The notes below the pieces were generated by a model. It saw only the letters and a list, made by a program, of their open reading frames with translations. It was not told the DNA's origin and ran no database searches. The position numbers and the translations under genes were made by a program. From Roseovarius dicentrarchi (lineage in GTDB: Bacteria > Pseudomonadota > Alphaproteobacteria > Rhodobacterales > Rhodobacteraceae), in the NCBI RefSeq assembly GCF_003316635.1, contig NZ_QNQP01000020.1, forward strand, positions 1 to 61,603: DNA of 61,603 nucleotides, given 5' to 3'. Shown piece by piece: positions 53,891 to 61,603 of this stretch. Within the stretch, counting starts at the first letter, position 1. Each line of letters starts with the position of its first letter.

Positions 53891-54666
53891 CGTTTCGAGG
53901 TCTTTACAACGGGGGCCGCAATACGCTGCCTGAATTTCTCCACCACCTCGGCATGGGGCATGTCCGCATCCATGGCAAGCCGCCGCAAGCCGAAATGCAC
54001 ATGGGCCATTTGCTGATAATAGCTGGTAAAGACGTAGTTGGTCGCCGCCCCCGCCGCAGCGCCCAGGATTGGCACCGTCTGAGCGGCCAGTTTCTGGCCC
54101 AGAACCACACTCAGCCGGGGCGCCACGCGCGAAATCAACGCCTGCATCGCCTTGCCTGTGACCGCGACACGCGTCGTCAAAAATGCCAGATCGGCGCCAT
54201 CGTCGTGGTCCAGCGGCCCGGCAGCGGCAAAAACCTGCACACAATCAAAGCGGACCCCTTCCTCGGCGGGGTCAAAGTCATATTCGGCAGCGACATCCTG
54301 TATCGCACGCAGCAGAACCGTTGTCGTGATCGGCAATTCCGCCAACGCAGAGGGCAGGCCGCCAAATCCGCCGGCCGCGCCCATCGCCGTTGTCACCGCA
54401 CGGTTCAGCCAGCTGGGTTGCCCGCCGACCACCCCGCGCGATCGCTGCGCGGCGCCCATTGCCATGGTCAGCGCCTGTTCGGTGCCGCCCTCCAGCCGGT
54501 CGCGCACGCTGTCCGGCAGCTTTTCCACCAGCGCTTCGGCGCGGCCCCCCAGAACATTGAGCACCTGCATGCCCAGATTACCCGCACGCGCATGCCGCTG
54601 CACCAGCGCGTCCAGCCGCAGAGCCACCTCTGCCTTGTCTATCGGGGGGTCAAGATAATCCATCAT
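53887..54666 (-). CDS. EcsC family protein
   Basis: This 259-residue protein has the EcsC pattern: LPITTTVLLRAIQDVAAEYDFDP, IPILGAAAGAATNYVFTSYYQQMAHVHFGLRRL. Amphipathic or membrane-associated helices occur in the middle. The molecular function is unknown; the Bacillus member gives its name to the Ecs transporter locus. Its last four bases overlap convergent ptsP. Confidence 0.88.
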   Translation of the reverse strand: MMDYLDPPIDKAEVALRLDALVQRHARAGNLGMQVLNVLGGRAEALVEKLPDSVRDRLEGGTEQALTMAMGAAQRSRGVVGGQPSWLNRAVTTAMGAAGGFGGLPSALAELPITTTVLLRAIQDVAAEYDFDPAEEGVRFDCVQVFAAAGPLDHDDGADLAFLTTRVAVTGKAMQALISRVAPRLSVVLGQKLAAQTVPILGAAAGAATNYVFTSYYQQMAHVHFGLRRLAMDADMPHAEVVEKFRQRIAAPVVKTSKR

Positions 54667-54697
54667 CGGACATAGATCAGCATGTTACCCACCGGTT

Positions 54698-55183
54698 TCA
54701 AGCTGCGCGTGTCACTTTTCCGACAATACCGTTCCAGCTACCCGGAGTCAGGTCCAGTCCCAGCACGCGGTCCGGGTTGGTTGGTGGCGGCATAATGACA
54801 TCGTCCAGCCGCCGGAACCCGAAGCGCCCGTAATAAGGCGCGTCCCCGACCAGCATGACCCGGTCCCAGCCCGCATCGCGCGCCACTGCCAGCGAGCCGC
54901 GCATCATGTACCCGCCCAGCCCTTCGCCCTGATGGGTCGGGTGGACGGCGATTGGCCCCAGCAGCAGCGCAGGCGCGCCGCCGACCTGAACCGGCCAGTA
55001 ACGTATTGCGCCGGCCAGAATACCGCTTGCATCCCGCGCGACCGAGCTGAGGCCCGGCACCGGCGGCACCCCGTCGCGCAGACGGTAGGAGGACAACGCT
55101 TCGCGGCCCGGCGCAAAGCACAGGTCGAGCAGCGCCTCGACCTCCCACCAGTCGCTGGATATCTCCGGTCTGAGTTCGAGCAC
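54698..55183 (-). CDS. GNAT family N-acetyltransferase
   Basis: This protein of about 161 residues has the acetyl-CoA loop LLGPIAVHPTHQGEGLGGYMMRGSLAVARDAGWDRVMLVGDAPYYGRFGF, characteristic of the YhbS subgroup. The acceptor is unknown. I chose the GTG at 55183 because GCGAAAGG lies upstream at good spacing; an ATG at 55234 would add 17 residues. Confidence 0.88.
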   Translation of the reverse strand: MLELRPEISSDWWEVEALLDLCFAPGREALSSYRLRDGVPPVPGLSSVARDASGILAGAIRYWPVQVGGAPALLLGPIAVHPTHQGEGLGGYMMRGSLAVARDAGWDRVMLVGDAPYYGRFGFRRLDDVIMPPPTNPDRVLGLDLTPGSWNGIVGKVTRAA

Positions 55184-55339
55184 CGCGTTGCCTTTCGCAA
55201 GTATCGCCCGCGTCAACGGCGCAGCGCGTAGCACGGCACATCCCGCCGCACAATCCGGACAACGGGCCGTTGGCCCATTTTCATTGGCAACCTCATTGCC
55301 GGGCTTTAGCGGGGGCGATCCGCGCTACGGCAGGCGCAC

Positions 55340-56968
55340 TTAATGCCCCGCGCCCAGAACGCCGGTGCGTACATCGTAATCCACCGCAATCATGTATTCA
55401 GGATCATCATCGCTATCGACCATCAGATGCCCGGCCTTGGTCAGCAAGCGGTGGCAATCCCGGCTCAGATGGCGCAGCTGTAGCGTTTTGCCAGCGGTCT
55501 GGTACTTACCGGCCAAAGTTTCGATAGCTTGCAGCGCGGACTGGTCCACAACCCGGCTTTGGTCAAAATCGACGATGACCGTATCAGGATCGCCGTCAAT
55601 ATCGAACAACTCCCCAAATCCTTCCGCAGAGCCAAAGAACAGCGGCCCTTCGATACTGTAGACGCGCGCGCCGCTGTCATCCAGCCGGGTGGTGGCGTGA
55701 ATGCGCTTGGCATTGTTCCAGGAATACGCCAGCGCCGAAACGATGACACCGACGACCACGGCAATGGCCAGGTCATATTTCACCGTGACGGCTGTCACCA
55801 GCACGATCACCATCGCATCCGTCACCGGCACCTTGCGCAGGATCGTCAGCGAATTCCACGCAAACGTGCCGATCACCACCATGAACATGACCCCCACCAG
55901 CGCCGCGAGCGGGATCTGTTCGATCAGGGGTGCGGCAAACAGGATGAAGATGAGCAAGAACAGCGCGGCGGCGATTCCCGCGATGCGCGTGCGCCCCCCG
56001 GATTTGACGTTGATCATCGACTGGCCGATCATCGCACAGCCGCCCATGCCGCCGAAAAATCCGGTCAGCGTGTTGGCAAGGCCCTGCGCGATGCATTCCT
56101 GGCTTGCCCCGCCCCGGCGGCCCACCATTTCACCAACCAGGTTCAGTGTCAGCAAGCTTTCGATCAGGCCGATGGCCGCCAGAATGATGGCATAGGGCAG
56201 GATGATCTCAAGCGTTTCCATGGTCAAGGGCACCATCGGAACATGAAAGGACGGCAGCCCGCCCTGAATGGATGCCAGATCGCCGACGCGCGGCACGTCA
56301 AGACCAAAGACAATCACCAGCGCCGCCACCACGCCGATCCCGGCCAACGGCGCAGGAATGATGCGGGTAATGCGCGGCATGATCCAGATGATCCCCATCG
56401 TCAGCGCCACAAGGCTGAGCATGAGCAACAGGGGCTGCCCACTAAGCCAGACACCGCCGCCCATACCGTGTCCGGTGTCGACCATCGTACCCGGCACCTT
56501 GAACTGGCCCAACTGCGCGAGGAAAATGACAATCGCCAGACCGTTGACAAAGCCCAGCATGACGGGATGCGGCACAAGCCGAATGAATTTCCCCCATTTC
56601 AACACGCCTGCCGTGACCTGAAGCAGTCCCATCAGAACCACGGTAGCGAAGAGGTACTCAACCCCGTGCTGCGCGACCAGCGCAACCATGACCACCGCCA
56701 GCGCGCCGGTTGCGCCCGAAATCATGCCGGGCCGCCCGCCGATAACGGCCGTGACAAGCCCCACCAGGAATGCGGCGTAAAGCCCGACCAAAGGATGCAC
56801 CCCCGCGACAAAGGCAAATGCCACAGCCTCCGGCACCAGCGCCAGCGCAACGGTCAGGCCCGACAGCAATTCGATACGGACCCGCCCGATGCTGAGCTTT
56901 TCGTCCTGCATCACACGCAGATCGGGCATCGAGATGGTCTTGGCAAAAGCGGCCAGTGAGGTTTTCAC
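55340..56968 (-). CDS. SulP-family anion transporter with STAS domain
   Basis: This 542-residue protein has about 12 helices with GLTVALALVPEAVAFAFVAGVHPLVGLYAAF and GMGGCAMIGQSMINVKSGGRTR, and a cytoplasmic STAS domain at about 430-535 (VYSIEGPLFFGSAEGF...DFDQSRVVDQSALQAIE). SulP proteins carry sulphate or bicarbonate; the substrate is not predictable here. The start is taken as the GTG at 56968, with AGGA upstream; ATG codons further in are alternatives. Confidence 0.9.
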   Translation of the reverse strand: MKTSLAAFAKTISMPDLRVMQDEKLSIGRVRIELLSGLTVALALVPEAVAFAFVAGVHPLVGLYAAFLVGLVTAVIGGRPGMISGATGALAVVMVALVAQHGVEYLFATVVLMGLLQVTAGVLKWGKFIRLVPHPVMLGFVNGLAIVIFLAQLGQFKVPGTMVDTGHGMGGGVWLSGQPLLLMLSLVALTMGIIWIMPRITRIIPAPLAGIGVVAALVIVFGLDVPRVGDLASIQGGLPSFHVPMVPLTMETLEIILPYAIILAAIGLIESLLTLNLVGEMVGRRGGASQECIAQGLANTLTGFFGGMGGCAMIGQSMINVKSGGRTRIAGIAAALFLLIFILFAAPLIEQIPLAALVGVMFMVVIGTFAWNSLTILRKVPVTDAMVIVLVTAVTVKYDLAIAVVVGVIVSALAYSWNNAKRIHATTRLDDSGARVYSIEGPLFFGSAEGFGELFDIDGDPDTVIVDFDQSRVVDQSALQAIETLAGKYQTAGKTLQLRHLSRDCHRLLTKAGHLMVDSDDDPEYMIAVDYDVRTGVLGAGH

Positions 56969-57090
56969 GGTGTGCGTCCTGTCATCATCCGGGTGCAAGT
57001 AAGTGGCCCGTTTACCTGCCGCCCGCCTCCTTGACCACACCGATCTGGACACAAACCCCCTACCATTTCCTTAAATTACGGCCGCCGCCT

Positions 57091-57112
57091 GAGAAAATTC
57101 GCGAATTTTCTC
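57091..57112. repeat. perfect 22-base AT-rich palindrome upstream of mtnP
   Basis: GAGAAAATTCG followed directly by its complement CGAATTTTCTC gives a perfect dyad. It resembles the palindromes at 9937 and 28785-28830. It lies between the divergent SulP and mtnP genes, so a regulator-binding role is possible. Confidence 0.75.
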
Positions 57113-57191
57113 ACCGCGCGCCGCCAATGCGGCGCTTTTCATCCATGTCCATGGCGCTTAAACCTTGATCGCAGTGACGAAAGGACAGCGT

Positions 57192-58079
57192 TTGGCACAT
57201 TCCATGATTGGCGTTATCGGCGGCTCGGGTATTTACGATATGAACGGGCTGGAGGGCGCGGAATGGCGCGAGGTGAACAGCCCTTTTGGCGCGCCATCCG
57301 ACCTTATATTGACCGGAACGCTAAATGGCACGCCGATAGCGTTTTTGCCGCGGCACGGGCGCGGACATGCGCATAGCCCGTCGACGGTGCCCTACCGCGC
57401 CAATATCGATACGCTCAAACGGCTGGGCGTGACCGACGTGATCAGTGTCGGCGCTTGCGGGTCGTTTCGCGAAGCCATGGCGCCGGGCGATTTTGTCATT
57501 GTGGACCAGTATATTGACCGCACGATACAGCGCGAAAAATCATTTTTCGGCGCTGGATGCGTGGCGCATGTGTCGGTTGCGCAGCCCACTTGCACCCGCC
57601 TTGGCAATGCCTGCGCCAGCGCCGCCGAAGCAGCAGGCGCCCGCGTTCATCGCGGCGGCACGTATCTGGCCATGGAAGGACCGCAGTTTTCGACTCTTGC
57701 CGAAAGCCGTCTGTATCGCGAGAAGTGGGCCTGCGACGTCATCGGCATGACCGGAATGCCCGAGGCGAAACTCGCCCGCGAGGCGGAGCTGTGCTATGCG
57801 TCGGTCGCGATGATCACAGATTATGACAGCTGGCACCCCGACCACGGCGAGGTTGATGTGACCGCGATCATCGCAACGCTGACCGCGAATGCGGCGCGGG
57901 GCAAGGAGATGGTGCGCGCCCTGCCTGCGCTGCTGGGCGAGGACCGCGCGCCCTGCCCCGATGGGTGCGATCACGCGCTGGAATACGCGATCCTGACCGC
58001 GCCGGATGCGCGCGATCCGGGCATGTTGGCCCGGCTTGACGCCGTGGCGGGCCGGGTGTTGAACAGGGTGGCGGAGTGA
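57192..58079 (+). CDS. mtnP: S-methyl-5'-thioadenosine phosphorylase
   Basis: This 295-residue protein has MIGVIGGSGIYDMNGLEG, LPRHGRGHAHSPSTVPYRAN, GTYLAMEGPQFSTLAESR and GMTGMPEAKLAREAELCYA, the MTAP signature. It splits methylthioadenosine into adenine and methylthioribose-1-phosphate. The likely start is the TTG at 57192, six bases after AAGGA; the ATG at 57204 is a possible alternative. Apt lies two genes downstream and can reuse the adenine. Confidence 0.94.
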   Translation: MAHSMIGVIGGSGIYDMNGLEGAEWREVNSPFGAPSDLILTGTLNGTPIAFLPRHGRGHAHSPSTVPYRANIDTLKRLGVTDVISVGACGSFREAMAPGDFVIVDQYIDRTIQREKSFFGAGCVAHVSVAQPTCTRLGNACASAAEAAGARVHRGGTYLAMEGPQFSTLAESRLYREKWACDVIGMTGMPEAKLAREAELCYASVAMITDYDSWHPDHGEVDVTAIIATLTANAARGKEMVRALPALLGEDRAPCPDGCDHALEYAILTAPDARDPGMLARLDAVAGRVLNRVAE

Positions 58080-58106
58080 CCTCGCAAGTGCAACAGGATC
58101 GTGCCG

Positions 58107-58754
58107 ATGCCCATTGATCTGTGGCTGGCCTTTGTCGCCGCCTCGACCGCGCTGCTGTTGATACCGGGGCCGACCGTCCTACTGGTGCTGAGCTATGCGC
58201 TGTCCAAGGGGCGCAGCGTTGCGGTTGCGTCCGCTGTCGGGGTGGCTATTGGCGATCTGGCCGCAATGAGCGCGTCGTTGATGGGACTTGGTGCGCTGGT
58301 TCTGGCGTCGGCGACGCTGTTTACCATTCTGAAATGGGCCGGCGCCATCTATCTGGTGTGGCTGGGCGTGAAGCTGATCCGCAGCGCGCCGGGCGGTGGC
58401 GCACGCGCCGCGAAGGGCGCTACTGCGGCGCCCGGCGCGCATATCACCGGACGCGGCGTGCTGCTTCACGCGGCGGCTGTGACGGCGCTCAATCCAAAAT
58501 CCATCGCATTTTTTATTGCGTTTGTGCCGCAATTCCTGACGCTGGACGCGCCTTTGCTGCCGCAATGCGCGATCCTCGTCGTCACTTTTGTGACGCTTGC
58601 CGCGCTTAACGCGCTGGCCTGGGCGATCCTGGCGGACCGCCTTCGCAAGCGCCTTGTGCGCCCCGGTGTGATTGACTGGATCACGCGCGCGGGCGGTGCG
58701 GCGCTGGTCTGCATGGGGCTGATGACAGCTCTTTTGCGGCGCGGCCCCGCCTGA
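58107..58754 (+). CDS. LysE/RhtB family exporter
   Basis: This 215-residue protein has six predicted helices and the family motif [24 protein letters not shown], plus [17 protein letters not shown]. Members export amino acids such as lysine, threonine or homoserine lactones. It lies between mtnP and apt with small gaps, suggesting a shared transcript. The ATG at 58107 has AGGA upstream; a GTG at 58101 is too close to it. Confidence 0.9.
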   Translation: MPIDLWLAFVAASTALLLIPGPTVLLVLSYALSKGRSVAVASAVGVAIGDLAAMSASLMGLGALVLASATLFTILKWAGAIYLVWLGVKLIRSAPGGGARAAKGATAAPGAHITGRGVLLHAAAVTALNPKSIAFFIAFVPQFLTLDAPLLPQCAILVVTFVTLAALNALAWAILADRLRKRLVRPGVIDWITRAGGAALVCMGLMTALLRRGPA

Positions 58755-58818
58755 TCTGCTTGCGCAAGCGGGGCGATCCACGCAAAAGAACAGGGCCAAG
58801 ACCCTCAAGGACGCCAGA

Positions 58819-59355
58819 ATGTCACAGCCAACGATCCGCGACCTGATCCGCACCATCCCCGATTTCCCGAAACCGGGCATTTTGTTCCGCGATGTCACGA
58901 CATTGCTGGCAGATGCAGACGGCCTTGCCATGACGATCGAGCAGATGTCACAGCCCTACCTGAACACCGGAATCGACCGGGTGATCGGGCTGGAGGCGCG
59001 CGGCTTCATCCTTGGCGGCGCTGTTGCGCATCGCCTTGGCGCCGGGTTCGTGCCGGTGCGCAAGGCGGGCAAGCTGCCGGGCCGCGTCATCGCGCAAAGC
59101 TACAGTCTGGAATATGGCGAGGCCGTCTTTGAGCTGCATGAGGATGCCGTGCAATCCGGCGAGCGGGTGCTGATCGTCGACGATCTGCTGGCGACGGGCG
59201 GCACCGCAACCGCAGGGGCGCGGCTGGTTCGCCAGCTTGGCGGCCACATCGTGGCCTGCACGTTTATCGTCGATCTGCCCGATCTGGGCGGCCGGACCCG
59301 GCTGGAGGCAATGGGACTGACCGTGCAGACGCTTTGCGCGTTTGAAGGCGATTGA
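58819..59355 (+). CDS. apt: adenine phosphoribosyltransferase
   Basis: This 178-residue enzyme begins [25 protein letters not shown] and has the PRPP-binding motif [14 protein letters not shown]. It converts adenine to AMP. With mtnP it closes the adenine branch of methionine salvage. AAGGA precedes the ATG. Confidence 0.97.
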   Translation: MSQPTIRDLIRTIPDFPKPGILFRDVTTLLADADGLAMTIEQMSQPYLNTGIDRVIGLEARGFILGGAVAHRLGAGFVPVRKAGKLPGRVIAQSYSLEYGEAVFELHEDAVQSGERVLIVDDLLATGGTATAGARLVRQLGGHIVACTFIVDLPDLGGRTRLEAMGLTVQTLCAFEGD

Positions 59356-59487
59356 CCCACTAAGAGCGTGGCGCGGCACAATGCCACTACAGCCGTCATA
59401 TGCGCAGATGCGGCAGCATGAACCACCGAACGCTATTATAGCCACTGCCCCTTGCAAAACCGGCCGCCTCCCGCTAAGTGAAGTCCT

Positions 59488-59582
59488 GAGAGGTTGGCGC
59501 GGGCAGGCGCCTCGCCAACCCGGTCAGATCCGGAAGGAAGCAGCCGTAACGAGCCCCGCTTGGGTCGTTGTCCAGCCTCTCA
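59488..59582 (+). ncRNA. ffs: signal recognition particle RNA, small bacterial type
   Basis: The conserved domain IV core GGTCAGATCCGGAAGGAAGC with its GGAA tetraloop lies at 59522-59541. The ends close as GAGAGG (59488-59493) with CCTCTC (59576-59581), and a rod-like stem lies between. It scaffolds Ffh for cotranslational targeting. The exact termini are estimated. The integrase fragment begins about 110 bases after its 3' end. Confidence 0.93.
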
Positions 59583-59690
59583 CCCTACCCCACCATAGCT
59601 TATTGAAAATACAGAGAACCCCTACTTTTAAGGGGTGCTCGCCACAAACTCTGCTACAAGACCTGCTACAAATGGGTCATTGAGGCAGCA

Positions 59691-60927
59691 ATGAAATACG
59701 TTCAGCAAGTTAGAGGAAAATGGATTGTTCGGCTAACAGTTCCCGACGAGTTGCGCGCGATTATCGGACAACGTGAACTGGTCGAGGGAGGCTTGCCTTC
59801 AGACACTCGGGCGCGTGAGCGGATGGCACATCGAATCCTTAGTCGATTCTTCGCTACGATAGAGGAGGCGCGTGAGGTGCTCGAAGCGCGCAAGAATTTG
59901 CCTTCTGACATACTCTCCATCGCCGCAAAGAACTACTATAACTGCACAATCAATGCTGACGCGCAAAAGCGCGTTTCCATGCCTACGGAAGCTCAGATCG
60001 ACGCCGAAAAAGAGCGTGCCCTTGAAAGCCTTAACCAGGCGCAGCGCGAGAAGCGCCAGAGCGTAACCTCCATCATCAATGCGACAACAGACTTTGAGCT
60101 CATGGCTGGCGCACGTTATTTTGACCGCAATATCAGGCAGCGGCGTCTAAATGCTTTGCGATCGAGTTTCAGCACGGGTGAAACTCGCTGGATCGAGCCT
60201 GCGGTGAAACGCTATCTTGATGATAACGGTCTTGACGTGCAGCGCGACACACAGGTTTGGCGTGACCTCGCAGAAGCAATGACCCGCGCCGAAATTGAGG
60301 CGCTGGAACGCACACTCGAACGCGACAGAGGTGATTTTTCAGGTCAGCCGTCCGATCCACTGCTCACATCGCCAGATCCTAAACCAGCCTCAGCACAGAC
60401 AGGTATCAAGGGCGACCAAGGACTGGCCCTCAGCGAAGCACTGGCTTCGTTCCATGATGAGCGAACAGCAGGTGGCAGCACGCTAGCGCCAAAAACGATG
60501 GAAGAGCATCGAAATGCCGTTCGAATGTTCAATGAGTTCATGGAGGAGGATATTGCGGTTGCTGCGATTACGAAAAAGCATGTCATCGCTTACAAGCAAG
60601 CCCTGCTCAAGACTCCAAACCGCTACACAATGCGCTTCTCCGGCATGACTTTACCCGAAGCGATCAAGGCAAACGCGAAGCTTACAGAACCATTTTCGAC
60701 TTTGGCACCAAAAACAGTGAACATGAAGTGGCTATCGCACCTGTCGAGCGTCCTGAACTGGGCAGTCGAGAACGGCCATATCGAATTCAATCCAGCACAG
60801 GGTGTTCGCGTCAACACCGGAAGCAAGGTCCAGCAGGCACCTTCCCGTCTGGCTTTCACAAGACCTGAACTCCAAGCGATTTTCGGACACGCGATGTTCG
60901 CGAATCCGACAGCTTATGGTCTGAAAC
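59691..60927 (+). pseudogene. integrase truncated before its catalytic domain by an IS66-type element
   Basis: About 412 codons of a DUF6538-type tyrosine integrase remain: MKYVQQVRGKWIVRLTVPDELR at the start, a long coiled middle, then the SAM-like core-binding domain (LAPKTMEEHRNAVRMFNEFMEE, TVNMKWLSHLSSVLNWAVENGHIEFNPA). The frame leaves homology near residue 412 (about 60927), just where the IS end begins, and stops at 60965 inside the IS. No catalytic R-H-R-Y residues remain, so it is inactive. GAGGCAGC precedes the ATG. AT content is higher than in neighbouring genes, supporting transfer. Its position behind ffs suggests that gene as its attachment site. Confidence 0.85.
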
Positions 60928-61603
60928 GTAAACATCCGCCGAGGGCCGCGGTCAGGCAGCCTTGACTTGGTGCGTTGCTGCGTTCCATTCCCACGGCAGC
61001 AACTCGTGCAGGCGTGAGACCGGCATGTCGGAGATGCGGGCGATGACGTCAGCGAGCCAGGCCTGCGGATCGATACCGTTCAGTTTGGCCGTGCCGATCA
61101 GGGAATACATGGCGGCGGCCCGCTGCCCACCCCGTTCGGACCCGGCGAATAGCCATGATTTTCTGCCGAGGGCCACGCCTCGCAAGGACCGCTCGGCGGC
61201 ATTGTTGCTGAGACAGATGCGACCGTCCTCGAGGAACCGGGTGAAGCCCGGCCAGTGGTTCGACGACAGCAGGTAGTCGATCGCCTTGGCGACCTTGGCG
61301 TGCTTCGAGAGCAGCGCCCGTTCACCGCGCAGCCAGCGTTTCAGATCGGCGACAAGCGGGGCCGACAGGCGTTGTCGCACCTCGAGGCGGGTAGCGGGGG
61401 CTTCGCCGTTGATGTCGCGCTCGATCTCGAACAGGGCATCGATGCGCCGAACCGCCTCGAACGCGATCGGCGAGATCTCCTTGGAGTTCTTGCCCTTGCG
61501 AATGTTCTTCTCGACATCCGCGAGTTCGAAGAACTTGCGGCGGGCATGTGCCCAACACAGGGCCGAAGCAACGGGCCCCGGCACTCGCTTCGGGTCGTAA
61601 AGC
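60928..61603. mobile_element. IS66-family element, partial
   Basis: GTAAACATCCGCCGAGGG at about 60928 starts like IS66-family termini (GTAA...). It is followed within 25 bases by the end of an IS66 transposase on the minus strand. The element continues past the window edge, so the other inverted repeat and the target duplication cannot be seen. Confidence 0.8.
60952..61603 (-). CDS. IS66 family transposase (TnpC), C-terminal part
   Basis: About 216 residues are present, open through the right edge (partial at the 5' end). CWAHARRKFFELADV, ICLSNNAAERSLRGVALGRKSWLFAGSERGG and the IS66 C-terminal SLIGTAKLNGIDPQAWLADVIARI-type segment identify it. NNAAERSLR carries a catalytic-domain glutamate. 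It interrupts the ffs-associated integrase. Confidence 0.92.
   Translation of the reverse strand, partial: LYDPKRVPGPVASALCWAHARRKFFELADVEKNIRKGKNSKEISPIAFEAVRRIDALFEIERDINGEAPATRLEVRQRLSAPLVADLKRWLRGERALLSKHAKVAKAIDYLLSSNHWPGFTRFLEDGRICLSNNAAERSLRGVALGRKSWLFAGSERGGQRAAAMYSLIGTAKLNGIDPQAWLADVIARISDMPVSRLHELLPWEWNAATHQVKAA

Noticed and set aside
57533..57549. CGAAAAAT-C-ATTTTTCG inverted repeat inside mtnP
   Set aside because: It lies within conserved coding sequence (REKSFFG) and its arms are in the opposite phase to the intergenic palindromes, so codon choice explains it.
1..61603. CRISPR array, prophage or toxin-antitoxin system
   Set aside because: No regularly spaced repeats, cas genes, phage structural genes or recognisable toxin-antitoxin pairs were found; mobile DNA is confined to the two edges.

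Overview
The window looks like chromosomal DNA of a Rhodobacteraceae/Roseobacter-clade alphaproteobacterium; the genus cannot be fixed from sequence alone. The evidence is the GC-rich coding style, the block infA-maf-RNase E/G-yacG, the neighbourhood NDUFA12-mlaD-DUF2155 next to accBC-aat, a GapR/DUF2312 protein, a PTS-Ntr enzyme I behind lysC, and a small SRP RNA. About 68 genes or gene fragments, one tRNA and one structural RNA are recognised, and most of the interior is ordinary core genome.

Layout. 1-911: the end of an IS21-type element abutting an integrase that has lost its N-terminus, then tRNA-Phe. 990-3092: yacG, an RNase E/G, maf and infA. 3204-7234: a nitrilase-type amidohydrolase, an MsbA-type ABC exporter and mltG. 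7234-10911: a fatty-acid synthesis cluster (fabD, fabG, acpP, fabF). 11047-12925: a cytochrome b561-YceI fusion facing a stand-alone YceI. 13160-14402: rpsF-rpsR-rplI. 14601-15215: GapR and a small membrane protein.

15280-28746 is the most interesting stretch. A FliM/FliN-like protein, a histidine kinase fused to a sodium/solute symporter, a small membrane protein and a receiver-only regulator sit in one direction, followed by a RamB/ScfR-type XRE regulator. Divergent from that regulator are a complete five-gene HAAT-type ABC importer with a Tat-exported binding protein, then acetyl-CoA synthetase. This reads as one locus for sensing, taking up and activating acetate or another short acyl compound. 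Two TTTACAAA boxes 32 bp apart in the divergent promoter region are candidate operators.

28830-31083: queC-queD-queE-queF (queuosine precursor synthesis). 31317-35022: accB-accC-aat facing NDUFA12-mlaD-DUF2155. 35199-37245: clpX and clpP. 37485-40223: a dihaem cytochrome c peroxidase and a lone FbpB-type iron permease. 40513-46051: a complete peptide/nickel-type ABC importer. 46141-48682: modABC. 48890-53890: a Nudix hydrolase, DUF1178, an ACT protein, lysC and ptsP. 53887-56968: EcsC, GNAT and SulP proteins. 57192-59355: mtnP, a LysE-type exporter and apt, so MtnP releases adenine that Apt can recapture.

The right end (59488-61603) holds the SRP RNA gene ffs and, just behind it, an integrase cut off before its catalytic domain by an IS66-type element that runs out of the window. 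Both edges are therefore scars of integrated elements, while the interior shows no prophage, CRISPR array or other mobile DNA. Recurrent small structures include strong GC hairpins directly after both ABC binding-protein genes and a family of AT-rich palindromes centred on TTCG/CGAA.
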